A stretch of 64,000 nucleotides of DNA, from the NCBI GenBank assembly GCA_028227395.1, contig JAOIZZ010000001.1, forward strand, positions 1 through 64,000, given 5' to 3'. The position numbers and the translations under genes are program-made. Shown piece after piece: positions 48,058 through 55,801 of this stretch (positions within the stretch are counted from its first letter, which is position 1; each line of letters begins with the position of its first letter). The stretch is from Woeseiaceae bacterium (GTDB lineage Bacteria > Pseudomonadota > Gammaproteobacteria > Steroidobacterales > Woeseiaceae). The notes under the pieces were generated by a model that worked only from the letters and a program-made list of their open reading frames with translations, was not told the origin of the DNA and did not search any database.

Positions 48058-48384
48058 ATGGCAATTTCACTTACAAGTGCAGCGGTAGATAGAATAAAAA
48101 ACTATTCGGATACAGTTTCCGATAACGGTGTAAATCTTCGTATCGGAGTAAAGAAAACAGGGTGTAATGGCTATGCCTATGTGATTAATTATTCAGATAA
48201 AATAGAAGAAGATGACCAGGTATTTATAGATCATGATATTAAAATTATCGTTGATAAGACGAGTTTGGCGTTAATAGATGGTACTGAGGTTGATTTCTAT
48301 AAAGAAGGTTTAAATGAAGCATTTCGTTTTCGCAATCCTAATATTTCTGGAGAATGCGGGTGCGGAGAAAGTTTCAGTATTTAG
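48058..48384 (+). CDS. iscA: A-type Fe-S carrier IscA
   Basis: A 108-residue HesB/IscA protein. The three conserved cysteines are present: Cys36 in VKKTGCNGYAY and Cys100/Cys102 in GECGCGESF. These positions nearly equal E. coli IscA Cys35, Cys99 and Cys101. It carries Fe-S clusters or iron to apoproteins. Unlike the usual operon, hscB, hscA, fdx and iscX do not follow; the next gene is ndk, 98 bp away. Confidence 0.94.
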   Translation: MAISLTSAAVDRIKNYSDTVSDNGVNLRIGVKKTGCNGYAYVINYSDKIEEDDQVFIDHDIKIIVDKTSLALIDGTEVDFYKEGLNEAFRFRNPNISGECGCGESFSI

Positions 48385-48482
48385 CGGTATTGATTCGCCT
48401 AAAGTACAGCTATTTTATAAGATTTAATTAATTCTAAAATACATTTATATTATTTTTTTAACTATATTTAAAGGTGGTTATT

Positions 48483-48917
48483 ATGTCGGTTGAGCAAACA
48501 CTCTCAATTATCAAGCCAGATGGAGTACAGAAAAATCTCATAGGTGAGATATACAATCGTTTTGAAAAAGCTGGGCTTAAAATAGTTGCTTCTAAAATGA
48601 TGCACCTAACCAAAGAACAAGCAGAGGGATTCTATTCCGTTCACAGTGAGCGTCCATTTTTTAATGACTTGGTTAGCTATATGACCTCCGGTCCAGTCAT
48701 GGTTCAAGCTCTTGAAGGGGAATCAGCCATAGATGCAAATCGGAAGATCATGGGTGCTACTAATCCTTCGGATGCCGCAGCTGGATCAATTAGAGCCGAC
48801 TTTGCTGATAGTATTGAAGAAAATATCGTACATGGTTCAGATGGACCTGAGACCGCCATCCAAGAAATTGAATACTTTTTTGACGATAAAGAGATATGTG
48901 AGCGAACCAGAATATAA
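48483..48917 (+). CDS. ndk: Nucleoside diphosphate kinase
   Basis: A 144-residue Ndk starting at ATG 48483 ([18 protein letters not shown]), preceded by AAGGTGG as ribosome-binding site; the frame is open to a GTG at 48474 but that overlaps the binding site. The catalytic His is in [13 protein letters not shown]. It balances nucleoside triphosphate pools using ATP. Position before rlmN is the normal gammaproteobacterial order. Confidence 0.97.
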   Translation: MSVEQTLSIIKPDGVQKNLIGEIYNRFEKAGLKIVASKMMHLTKEQAEGFYSVHSERPFFNDLVSYMTSGPVMVQALEGESAIDANRKIMGATNPSDAAAGSIRADFADSIEENIVHGSDGPETAIQEIEYFFDDKEICERTRI

Positions 48918-48937
48918 TCCAATGAAGATAGATAACC

Positions 48938-50038
48938 ATGCAAGCGCTGAAGAAAAATTTATTAGGATTAACACAAGATGAGCTAGAGGCTTTCTTTTTA
49001 GATCTTGGACATAAAAAATTTCGTGCAAAGCAGCTTCTCCAATGGATGCATCAAAAGTATGTAGTGGATTTTGATTTGATGTCGGATCTCTCAATCACGT
49101 TGAGAAATGATTTAAAATCAATTGCATCTATAAGTCTTCCTGAAATTATTTCAGAAACTGTATCTAATGACGGCACAGTTAAATGGCTATTTAATTCTGG
49201 TGTGGGTCAAGCCATCGAAACTGTGTTTATTCCTGAAGCTGACCGTGGAACATTGTGTATTTCATCTCAAGTCGGATGCGCATTAGATTGTTCGTTTTGC
49301 GCTACTGGCTTTCAGGGTTTTAATAGAAATCTTACATCCTCTGAAATAATTGCTCAGGTGTGCTTTGCAAATAGTCTTTTGCCAAGAAGAAAAAATGGAT
49401 TGTCAGCTATTACAAATGTGGTATTTATGGGCATGGGCGAGCCATTAGCCAATTATAGAAATGTACTCAAAACGTTACAAATTCTATTGTCAGATAACGC
49501 TTATGGCTTATCGAGAAGACGAGTTACACTAAGTACATCAGGTATCGTTCCTAACCTTAATTCTCTCGGTGATGACTGCAATGTTTCTTTGGCAGTTTCC
49601 TTGCACGCACCTGAAGACGTGTTAAGAGACAAACTTGTACCTATCAATAAGATGCATCCAATTGCTGAATTACTTGAGGCATGTTGGGCTTATGCAAAAA
49701 AACACTCAAATCGTTATATTACTTTTGAATATGTGATGTTAAGAGGTATTAATGATTCTGTTTTGCAGGCAAGAAAATTGGCTAAGTTATTAAAAGATAA
49801 GCCAGCCAAAGTTAATTTGATTCCTTTTAATCCTTTCTCCGAGAGTGATTATCAGTGTTCATCAACCGAGCAGATTAGACGATTTCAGTCTAAATTGCGA
49901 GAGTTGGGAATAATAGTTACAACGAGAAAAACTCGTGGTGATGATATTGATGCTGCATGTGGTCAGTTAGCTGGCAAAGTAAACAATAAAGTATTAACTA
50001 GATTAAGTGAGAAAAAACGGAGAGCAGTGGTATTATAA
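48938..50038 (+). CDS. rlmN: 23S rRNA/tRNA adenine-C2 methyltransferase RlmN
   Basis: A 366-residue radical SAM methyltransferase. The cluster motif is SSQVGCALDCSFCATGFQGF (about 103-122). VVFMGMGEPLANYRNV and RRVTLSTSGIVPNL follow. The C-terminal resolving cysteine lies in DIDAACGQLAGK. It methylates A2503 of 23S rRNA and A37 of some tRNAs. It needs a 4Fe-4S cluster. pilF/pilW, frequently next, is absent. Confidence 0.97.
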   Translation: MQALKKNLLGLTQDELEAFFLDLGHKKFRAKQLLQWMHQKYVVDFDLMSDLSITLRNDLKSIASISLPEIISETVSNDGTVKWLFNSGVGQAIETVFIPEADRGTLCISSQVGCALDCSFCATGFQGFNRNLTSSEIIAQVCFANSLLPRRKNGLSAITNVVFMGMGEPLANYRNVLKTLQILLSDNAYGLSRRRVTLSTSGIVPNLNSLGDDCNVSLAVSLHAPEDVLRDKLVPINKMHPIAELLEACWAYAKKHSNRYITFEYVMLRGINDSVLQARKLAKLLKDKPAKVNLIPFNPFSESDYQCSSTEQIRRFQSKLRELGIIVTTRKTRGDDIDAACGQLAGKVNNKVLTRLSEKKRRAVVL

Positions 50039-50066
50039 AATTAAAAATAATGCTATTGAGTTTTAA

Positions 50067-51053
50067 ATGAGTAGAGATTCAGACGACATTAAAAATAAAG
50101 AACATCTCGATGATGAGGTTAGTTGTGGTGAATTATTAGCAAAAACCAGACTCGCGAAGGATCTTAGCACAAAAGATATAGCCAAAGAGTTGCGTATTTC
50201 CGCTGCGGTAATTGAAATGATTGAGCGTGATGATTTCGAAAAGATTGGTGCCTCTGTTTTCGTAAAGGGCTATCTTCGTCAGTATGCAGATATTTTGGGT
50301 TTACCAGTAGACCAATTACTGGAAAGTTATAACCAGTTGAATCCTGAGAAAAGCTCAGCCCCAATAGTTAATAAAACAGTAGAAAATATCAGTAAATTTG
50401 TTCTTACTCCGAAATTGATTTTAGTAAGTGTTTTTGCTCTTATTGCTCTATTTTTAATTTGGTTACTAGTATCTATGTTAACTAAAAAAGAGCCATTGTT
50501 AGATCAAGTGACAGATAATCTAAATATTCAAGATATTGAAGTGGTGAATTTTAAGTCTGTTATGAACGAGGTTGATTTAATTGAAATCGAAGAAACATTA
50601 ACGGAGCAATCAGAAATTTTAATTAACCAAGATCTCGAGCCAGTGATGAACGAGGTTGATTTAATTGAAATCGAAGAAACATTAACGGAGCAATCAGAAA
50701 TTTTAATTAACCAAGATCTCGAACCAGTGATGAACGAGATTGATTTAATTGAAATTGAAGAAACCGAGATTGAGACTTCAAAGTTCCTTTACAAAGAACC
50801 AGAAGGATTAACCTTAGCAATTGAATACAGTGGATTATGCTGGACAGAAATATATGACGTAAATGGTAAGCTACTTTTTTATGACTTGGGCGACCTAGGG
50901 AAGAATGTGGTTGTTAGTGGAGCCGGCCCTTTGGATGTATTATTTGGTGCAGTAACAGAAGTACTTAGTTTAAGTGTTGATAGTCAGAATTACCCACTCC
51001 CAGGTTCATCACGACAAGATGAAGTGCTTAGGTTGAAAGTATCAAAGTTGTGA
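50067..51053 (+). CDS. rodZ: RodZ-like helix-turn-helix membrane protein with internal tandem repeat
   Basis: A 328-residue protein with the RodZ layout: an N-terminal Xre-type helix-turn-helix (about 18-85, including LAKTRLAKDLSTKDIAKELRI), one membrane span (about 117-140, LILVSVFALIALFLIWLLVSM) and a C-terminal DUF4115 beta domain (about 245-328). RodZ links MreB to the envelope and helps rod shape. The periplasmic linker contains 2.5 copies of a 28-residue repeat (residues about 165-233), encoded by nearly identical 84-bp units. The 3' end touches hisS; ispG, the usual next gene, is missing. Confidence 0.88.
   Translation: MSRDSDDIKNKEHLDDEVSCGELLAKTRLAKDLSTKDIAKELRISAAVIEMIERDDFEKIGASVFVKGYLRQYADILGLPVDQLLESYNQLNPEKSSAPIVNKTVENISKFVLTPKLILVSVFALIALFLIWLLVSMLTKKEPLLDQVTDNLNIQDIEVVNFKSVMNEVDLIEIEETLTEQSEILINQDLEPVMNEVDLIEIEETLTEQSEILINQDLEPVMNEIDLIEIEETEIETSKFLYKEPEGLTLAIEYSGLCWTEIYDVNGKLLFYDLGDLGKNVVVSGAGPLDVLFGAVTEVLSLSVDSQNYPLPGSSRQDEVLRLKVSKL
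50559..50774 (+). repeat. 84-bp tandem repeat inside rodZ
   Basis: Units start at 50559, 50643 and 50727. The first two are nearly identical at DNA level (difference of one or two bases); the third is partial and diverged. Each encodes VMNEVDLIEIEETLTEQSEI then LINQDLEP, an acidic linker. The high identity indicates recent duplication, and 84 bp keeps the frame, so copy number can change without breaking the gene. Confidence 0.95.
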
Positions 51054-51061
51054 GAGAAGCT

Positions 51062-52327
51062 ATGAAACCAAAAACAATAAGAGGAATGAATGATCTGTTA
51101 CCCGAGGTTATTGGAACTTGGCGCTATCTTGAGAGAATAGTAATTCAAATAGCTGAGTCTTATGGGTTTAATGAAATTCGTTTGCCACTTATAGAGCGAA
51201 CTGAATTGTTTAAGAGATCCATCGGTGCGGATACCGATATTGTAGAAAAGGAAATGTATACGTTCAAAGATAGGAATGAAGAAAGTATCACACTGAGACC
51301 AGAGGCAACAGCCAGTATGGTTCGTGCTGGTATTACTAATGGTTTATTGCATAATCAACAACAAAAGTTATGGACGATGGGCCCTATGTTTCGTTATGAG
51401 AAGCCACAAAAAGGGCGGTATCGTCAATTTCATCAATTTAATTTAGAGGCAATGGGTTATAAGGGCCCAGATGTCGATGCTGAATTGATAATAATGTGCG
51501 CCAGAATTTGGAAAGTCCTCAATTTAAAGAACCTAAGATTAGAAATTAATTCTTTAGGCAATCAGGAATCAAGAGTAATTTATAGAAATAGGTTGATAAC
51601 GTATTTCTCTGAGCGCAAAAACGACCTAGATCAGAATAGCCTTGATCGACTTCAGTCGAATCCTCTTAGAATACTTGATAGCAAGAATCCCGATATGCTC
51701 TCTATTATAAAGACAGCACCAATTATGCTTGATTATCTTGATGATGAATCAAAAAGAGATTTTGATATGCTGAAACTTCTTTTGGATAATGCGAATATTA
51801 AATATATAGTGAATCCTAGGTTGGTTCGTGGCCTGGATTATTATAATAAGACTGTATTTGAATGGGTAACCGATGACCTAGGCGCTCAAGGTGCAGTCTG
51901 TTCTGGCGGCAGATATGATGGCTTGGTGGAAAAATTGGGTGGTCGTGCCACACCCGCTATAGGATGGGCCATGGGAATTGAGAGGCTGGTTAGTTTGTAT
52001 GAAATTTCTAACGAGCGTGTCGCTAATACAGTTCCGCATATTTATATTGTTACTGATGGTGATATGGCGCTTCATAAGGGCTTTGATTTAGCAGAAGAAT
52101 TACGCGAGAATTTTCCTACCTTAAGATTTAAACTAAATATGGGTGGAGGTAGTTTTAAATCTCAATTAAAACGGGCTGATAAAAGTCAGGCATTTTATGC
52201 GATAATTATCGGGACGGAAGAAGTGGAAAATAATCAAGTGGGTTTTAAACCTCTTCGTAATAATGAAGCTCAGGTAAATGTTTCATTTGAAGATATTGTG
52301 ACCGAAGTTAAGAAAATCTTTGGATGA
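51062..52327 (+). CDS. hisS: Histidyl-tRNA synthetase
   Basis: A class II synthetase of 421 residues from ATG 51062 (MKPKTIRGMNDLLPE); an in-frame GTG at 51050 overlapping the rodZ stop would add four residues. Motif 2 lies in MGPMFRYEKPQKGRYRQFHQFNLEAMG. The His-specific motifs LVRGLDYYNKTVFEW and CSGGRYDGLVEKLGG are present, and the C-terminal anticodon domain is complete. It charges tRNA-His. Followed by yfgM, bamB and der as in E. coli. Confidence 0.97.
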   Translation: MKPKTIRGMNDLLPEVIGTWRYLERIVIQIAESYGFNEIRLPLIERTELFKRSIGADTDIVEKEMYTFKDRNEESITLRPEATASMVRAGITNGLLHNQQQKLWTMGPMFRYEKPQKGRYRQFHQFNLEAMGYKGPDVDAELIIMCARIWKVLNLKNLRLEINSLGNQESRVIYRNRLITYFSERKNDLDQNSLDRLQSNPLRILDSKNPDMLSIIKTAPIMLDYLDDESKRDFDMLKLLLDNANIKYIVNPRLVRGLDYYNKTVFEWVTDDLGAQGAVCSGGRYDGLVEKLGGRATPAIGWAMGIERLVSLYEISNERVANTVPHIYIVTDGDMALHKGFDLAEELRENFPTLRFKLNMGGGSFKSQLKRADKSQAFYAIIIGTEEVENNQVGFKPLRNNEAQVNVSFEDIVTEVKKIFG

Positions 52328-52389
52328 TGTTATTTTCATCCAAGTATCAATATAATTAATCATAATTTTCAATTAAAAAGGCTTTAATC

Positions 52390-53064
52390 GTGGACGAATT
52401 TCTCTCAGAAAAAGAACAAATTCAGTATATACGTGAATGGTGGCGTGAGAATCGTCTCTATATATTTATTTTCGGTGCATTAGTTATAGGGGGCGTAACT
52501 GGGACAAATACATGGAAGTCCAGTGTGCTGAATAATCAATTGGCGGCTTCTTCGCTTTATGAGTCTCTTGCAATTGAAATCTCAGAGAACAATTTAGACT
52601 CAGGATCAATGATTGCAGAAGAAATTTATACCGATCATGCCGATTCTATTTATGCTGATCAGGCAAGATTGGCAATGGCTTATTTTTATATGAATCAAAG
52701 TCGTGATGAAGATGCAGCAAACGAATTACGACAATTGATAGATGACCCTGATAATCCTGAAATAGCGCTAATTGGGCGAATGCGACTTGCAAAAATTTTG
52801 TTATATCAAAGTAAATATCAGGAAGTTTTGGATTTACTTGAAGGAAGTATAGGGCATGCTTTCGAAACAAAATTCAGTGAACTTATTGGTGATGCTTATT
52901 ATGGCTTGGAAGAATATTCAAATGCAGAGTTTGCTTATATGAGTGCACTTAAGAATACAAATTCACCACAAGTAGTTGATGCTGCATTGGTGCAAATGAA
53001 AATCAATGATTTACCAGAAAATTCGATATCAGATGTTGATGATATTGAGGTAAATGCTCAATGA
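52390..53064 (+). CDS. yfgM: YfgM ancillary translocon/periplasmic chaperone TPR protein
   Basis: A 224-residue single-pass inner-membrane protein starting at GTG 52390. A cytosolic N-terminus (SEKEQIQYIREWWRENR) is followed by one membrane span (YIFIFGALVIGGVTG) and periplasmic tetratricopeptide repeats. In E. coli YfgM joins PpiD at the SecYEG translocon and affects the Rcs response. It overlaps bamB by 4 bp (ATGA), giving tight coupling. Confidence 0.93.
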   Translation: MDEFLSEKEQIQYIREWWRENRLYIFIFGALVIGGVTGTNTWKSSVLNNQLAASSLYESLAIEISENNLDSGSMIAEEIYTDHADSIYADQARLAMAYFYMNQSRDEDAANELRQLIDDPDNPEIALIGRMRLAKILLYQSKYQEVLDLLEGSIGHAFETKFSELIGDAYYGLEEYSNAEFAYMSALKNTNSPQVVDAALVQMKINDLPENSISDVDDIEVNAQ

Positions 53065-54260
53065 GACCTGTTATAAGATTTATAATTATTTTAACTGTTA
53101 ACATAATGATTGGTGGATGCTCTTTCTTTCAAGATAAAGATGAAGAGATTCTACCCGCAGAGTTAATTCGTTTTGATGAGCAATTAAAAATCCAACAAAT
53201 ATGGAAAACAAAAATTGGAAAGGGTTCAGAGTTTCTTCATTTATCGCTGCTTCCTAGTGGAGATAGACAACGAGTCTTTCTGGCCAGCCATGATGGAAAA
53301 ATCGCTGCATTTCAATCTAAAAATGGAGAGCGAGAGTGGGATGTCGAGCTCGAAACAGAATTAACCAGTGGCCCCTCATATGGAAGCAATAGAGTAATTG
53401 TTGTCAGTAAAAATGGCGAATTAATTTGCTTGAGACACGATGATGGATCTGAGGTATGGCGAGTAAAAATTAAAGGCGAATCAATCTCTATACCATTGAT
53501 TAGAAATGATTCCGTTACAGTTTTAACTATTGACGGGCAGTTAAGAAATTTTTCAATTTTTGATGGATCTGAGCGCTGGATGACAAATCAAGACATGCCC
53601 TCATTGACTCTAAGAGGTGCTTCTTCACCAATAGGAATTGGAAATAATGCTATAGCTGGATTTGATAATGGTCGATTAATTTCAGTGAATATTGATTCAG
53701 GGATTGTGCAATGGGAGTCCATGCTTTCGCCAGCGTCTGGCAAAACTGATTTAGAGAGACTAACAGATATAGACGGTGTGATTAAATCCATAGGACAGGA
53801 TATATATGCGGCTGGTTATCAAAGCCAAATAGCCAGTATCGCAGCTGAGTCGGGCCAGACATTATGGACCAAAGAATTATCAAGCAATGCTGGAGTTGCT
53901 ATTGATGAGGAAATGCTTTTCGCGGTTACAGATACAGGAGATTTAGTTGGTATGAATCGTTCAGATGGCAGTGAGGTATGGCGAAAAACTATTTTACTGA
54001 GAAGAGAAGTCACCGCCCCCACGAAATTTAAATCAACCGTAGTGGTGGGTGATTTTGAAGGTTACTTACATTTTTTCGATCATAAAACTGGAGAGTTAGT
54101 TTCAAGAAAAAGAGTGGGTAAAGGTGCAATTTCTGGATCACCAGTGGTTATTGATGATTATTTATATGTTCAAAATGAATCCAGTGAGATGGCCGTATTC
54201 TCCATTTCAGAAGAAAGTAAATCAAATATATCTGACGTTAAAATAACGGGAGGAACCTGA
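53061..54260 (+). CDS. bamB: Outer-membrane assembly lipoprotein BamB
   Basis: A 399-residue lipoprotein. The signal ends in a lipobox MIGGC with the lipidated Cys20. The mature part is an eight-bladed PQQ-type beta-propeller, with repeated W-containing blades such as DGSEVWRVKI, DGSERWMT, SGIVQWES, SGQTLWTKEL and DGSEVWRKTI. It is part of the BAM complex that inserts outer-membrane beta-barrel proteins. It lies between yfgM and der, the conserved order. Confidence 0.96.
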   Translation: MRPVIRFIIILTVNIMIGGCSFFQDKDEEILPAELIRFDEQLKIQQIWKTKIGKGSEFLHLSLLPSGDRQRVFLASHDGKIAAFQSKNGEREWDVELETELTSGPSYGSNRVIVVSKNGELICLRHDDGSEVWRVKIKGESISIPLIRNDSVTVLTIDGQLRNFSIFDGSERWMTNQDMPSLTLRGASSPIGIGNNAIAGFDNGRLISVNIDSGIVQWESMLSPASGKTDLERLTDIDGVIKSIGQDIYAAGYQSQIASIAAESGQTLWTKELSSNAGVAIDEEMLFAVTDTGDLVGMNRSDGSEVWRKTILLRREVTAPTKFKSTVVVGDFEGYLHFFDHKTGELVSRKRVGKGAISGSPVVIDDYLYVQNESSEMAVFSISEESKSNISDVKITGGT

Positions 54261-54285
54261 GCCATTATGGCAAAGGTTATTGATT

Positions 54286-55698
54286 ATGCTGCCTGTTATA
54301 GCATTAATTGGTCGTCCCAATGTGGGGAAATCGACTCTTTTTAACCGTCTTACCAAATCTCGAGATGCCCTAGTTGCTGACTACCCTGGCCTTACAAGGG
54401 ACCGTCAGTATGGTTATGGAAAAATGGGAGCTATTCCCTATCTTGTTGTCGATACGGGTGGTATTACGGGTGGTGAAGAAGGTATTCACGAGTTAATGGC
54501 ACAGCAATCTAAACAGGCACTTCAAGAAGCAGACGTGGCCATCATAATGGTAGATGGAAGAGCTGGTTTAACATCTGTAGATGAATATATTGTGCAATTA
54601 ACAAGAGAGAATGCAAAAAAAATCTGGCTTGTTGCCAATAAAACAGAAGGTTTAGATGCAGATATTTCTACTTCCGAGTTCCATGGTCTTGGAATCCCTG
54701 ATCCAATAGCGATTTCTGCCGCCCATGGTGATCGTGTATCAGCATTAATGGATGAGATATTAGCGCCATTTGAAAATGATTTAGTCGAGGTTGAGAATGA
54801 TAATGAAGGCCTCATCAATACTGATAAAGACGCCCTAAATATTGCTTTTATTGGTAGACCTAATGTTGGTAAATCAACCTTGATTAATCGGTTGATTGGT
54901 GAGGATAGGCTGGTAGTTTATGACCAACCAGGGACCACCAGAGACAGTGTTTCTGTGCCTCTAGAGCGAGATAAAAAAAAATATTTATTTGTTGATACTG
55001 CAGGAGTGCGTCGCAAAGGAAAAGTAAAGGAAGTCATTGAAAAGTTCAGTATCATTAAGTCACTACAAGCAATAGAACAATCCAATGTGGTATTTGCAAT
55101 GATGGACGCAAAAGAGGGCATCACAGAACAAGATATTAGTTTAATGGGGTTAATTGTTCAGCGAGGTCGTGCCCTAGTAGTAATAATTAATAAATGGGAC
55201 GGACTTACCAATGAACAAAAGAAATTCTTAAGAGGTCAACTTGAACGACGTTTACCATTTCTTGATTTTGCTGAACAACATACAATCTCAGCTTTGCATG
55301 GAACCGGAGTTGGGGATCTATTAGCCGCATCTCAACGGGCATATCTTGCTGCAACACGAGATTTACCAACTAATAATTTAACTAAAGAACTCGAAGAGGC
55401 GTTAATTGAACATGCTCCACCATTAGCTGGAGGTCGACGAATTCGATTAAGATACGCTCATCAAGGCGGTCGAAATCCACCAACTATCGTTATCCATGGC
55501 AATCAAACTGAGCGACTCCCGTTAACTTATAAGCGTTATTTAACAAAGCGTTTTAGAAAGAAATTCCGTTTAAAAGGTACTCCTGTTCGACTTGTATTTA
55601 AAACGGGCGATAATCCTTATAAAGGACGACGAAATAAATTAACACCACGGCAAGATAGAAAAAGAAAACGCTTGATGAGTTTCGTTAAGAAGAAGTAA
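54286..55698 (+). CDS. der: Ribosome-assembly GTPase Der (EngA)
   Basis: A double-GTPase protein of 470 residues from ATG 54286 (MLPVIALIGRPNVGKST), which matches the E. coli N-terminus; a TTG two codons earlier is a less likely start. A second G domain begins at about residue 185 (IAFIGRPNVGKSTLINRL), with NKWDG as G4 motif. A KH-like C-terminal domain ends in a very basic tail. It is needed for 50S maturation. This is the last conserved core gene before the island. Confidence 0.97.
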   Translation: MLPVIALIGRPNVGKSTLFNRLTKSRDALVADYPGLTRDRQYGYGKMGAIPYLVVDTGGITGGEEGIHELMAQQSKQALQEADVAIIMVDGRAGLTSVDEYIVQLTRENAKKIWLVANKTEGLDADISTSEFHGLGIPDPIAISAAHGDRVSALMDEILAPFENDLVEVENDNEGLINTDKDALNIAFIGRPNVGKSTLINRLIGEDRLVVYDQPGTTRDSVSVPLERDKKKYLFVDTAGVRRKGKVKEVIEKFSIIKSLQAIEQSNVVFAMMDAKEGITEQDISLMGLIVQRGRALVVIINKWDGLTNEQKKFLRGQLERRLPFLDFAEQHTISALHGTGVGDLLAASQRAYLAATRDLPTNNLTKELEEALIEHAPPLAGGRRIRLRYAHQGGRNPPTIVIHGNQTERLPLTYKRYLTKRFRKKFRLKGTPVRLVFKTGDNPYKGRRNKLTPRQDRKRKRLMSFVKKK

Positions 55699-55728
55699 TT
55701 TTACCCATATAAATCAATAGGTTACAAT

Positions 55729-55788
55729 AACTCCTGTACAACTCCTGCCACTTTTTGGTACACTAATAACTCCTATATAACTCCTGTA
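55729..55788. other. Candidate attachment/integrase-binding region
   Basis: AACTCCTGTA at 55729, AACTCCTGCC at 55740, AACTCCTATA at 55768 and AACTCCTGTA at 55779: four related decamers in two pairs, each pair spaced exactly 11 bp. Between the pairs lies the inverted repeat TGTAC (55735-55739) and GTACA (55758-55762). The block sits between der and the tyrosine recombinase, 13 bp from its ATG. Helically phased direct repeats next to an integrase gene are typical of arm-type sites or an att junction; it could alternatively be an autoregulatory operator. Confidence 0.55.
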
Positions 55789-55801
55789 TGAGCAAAAGAG
55801 A

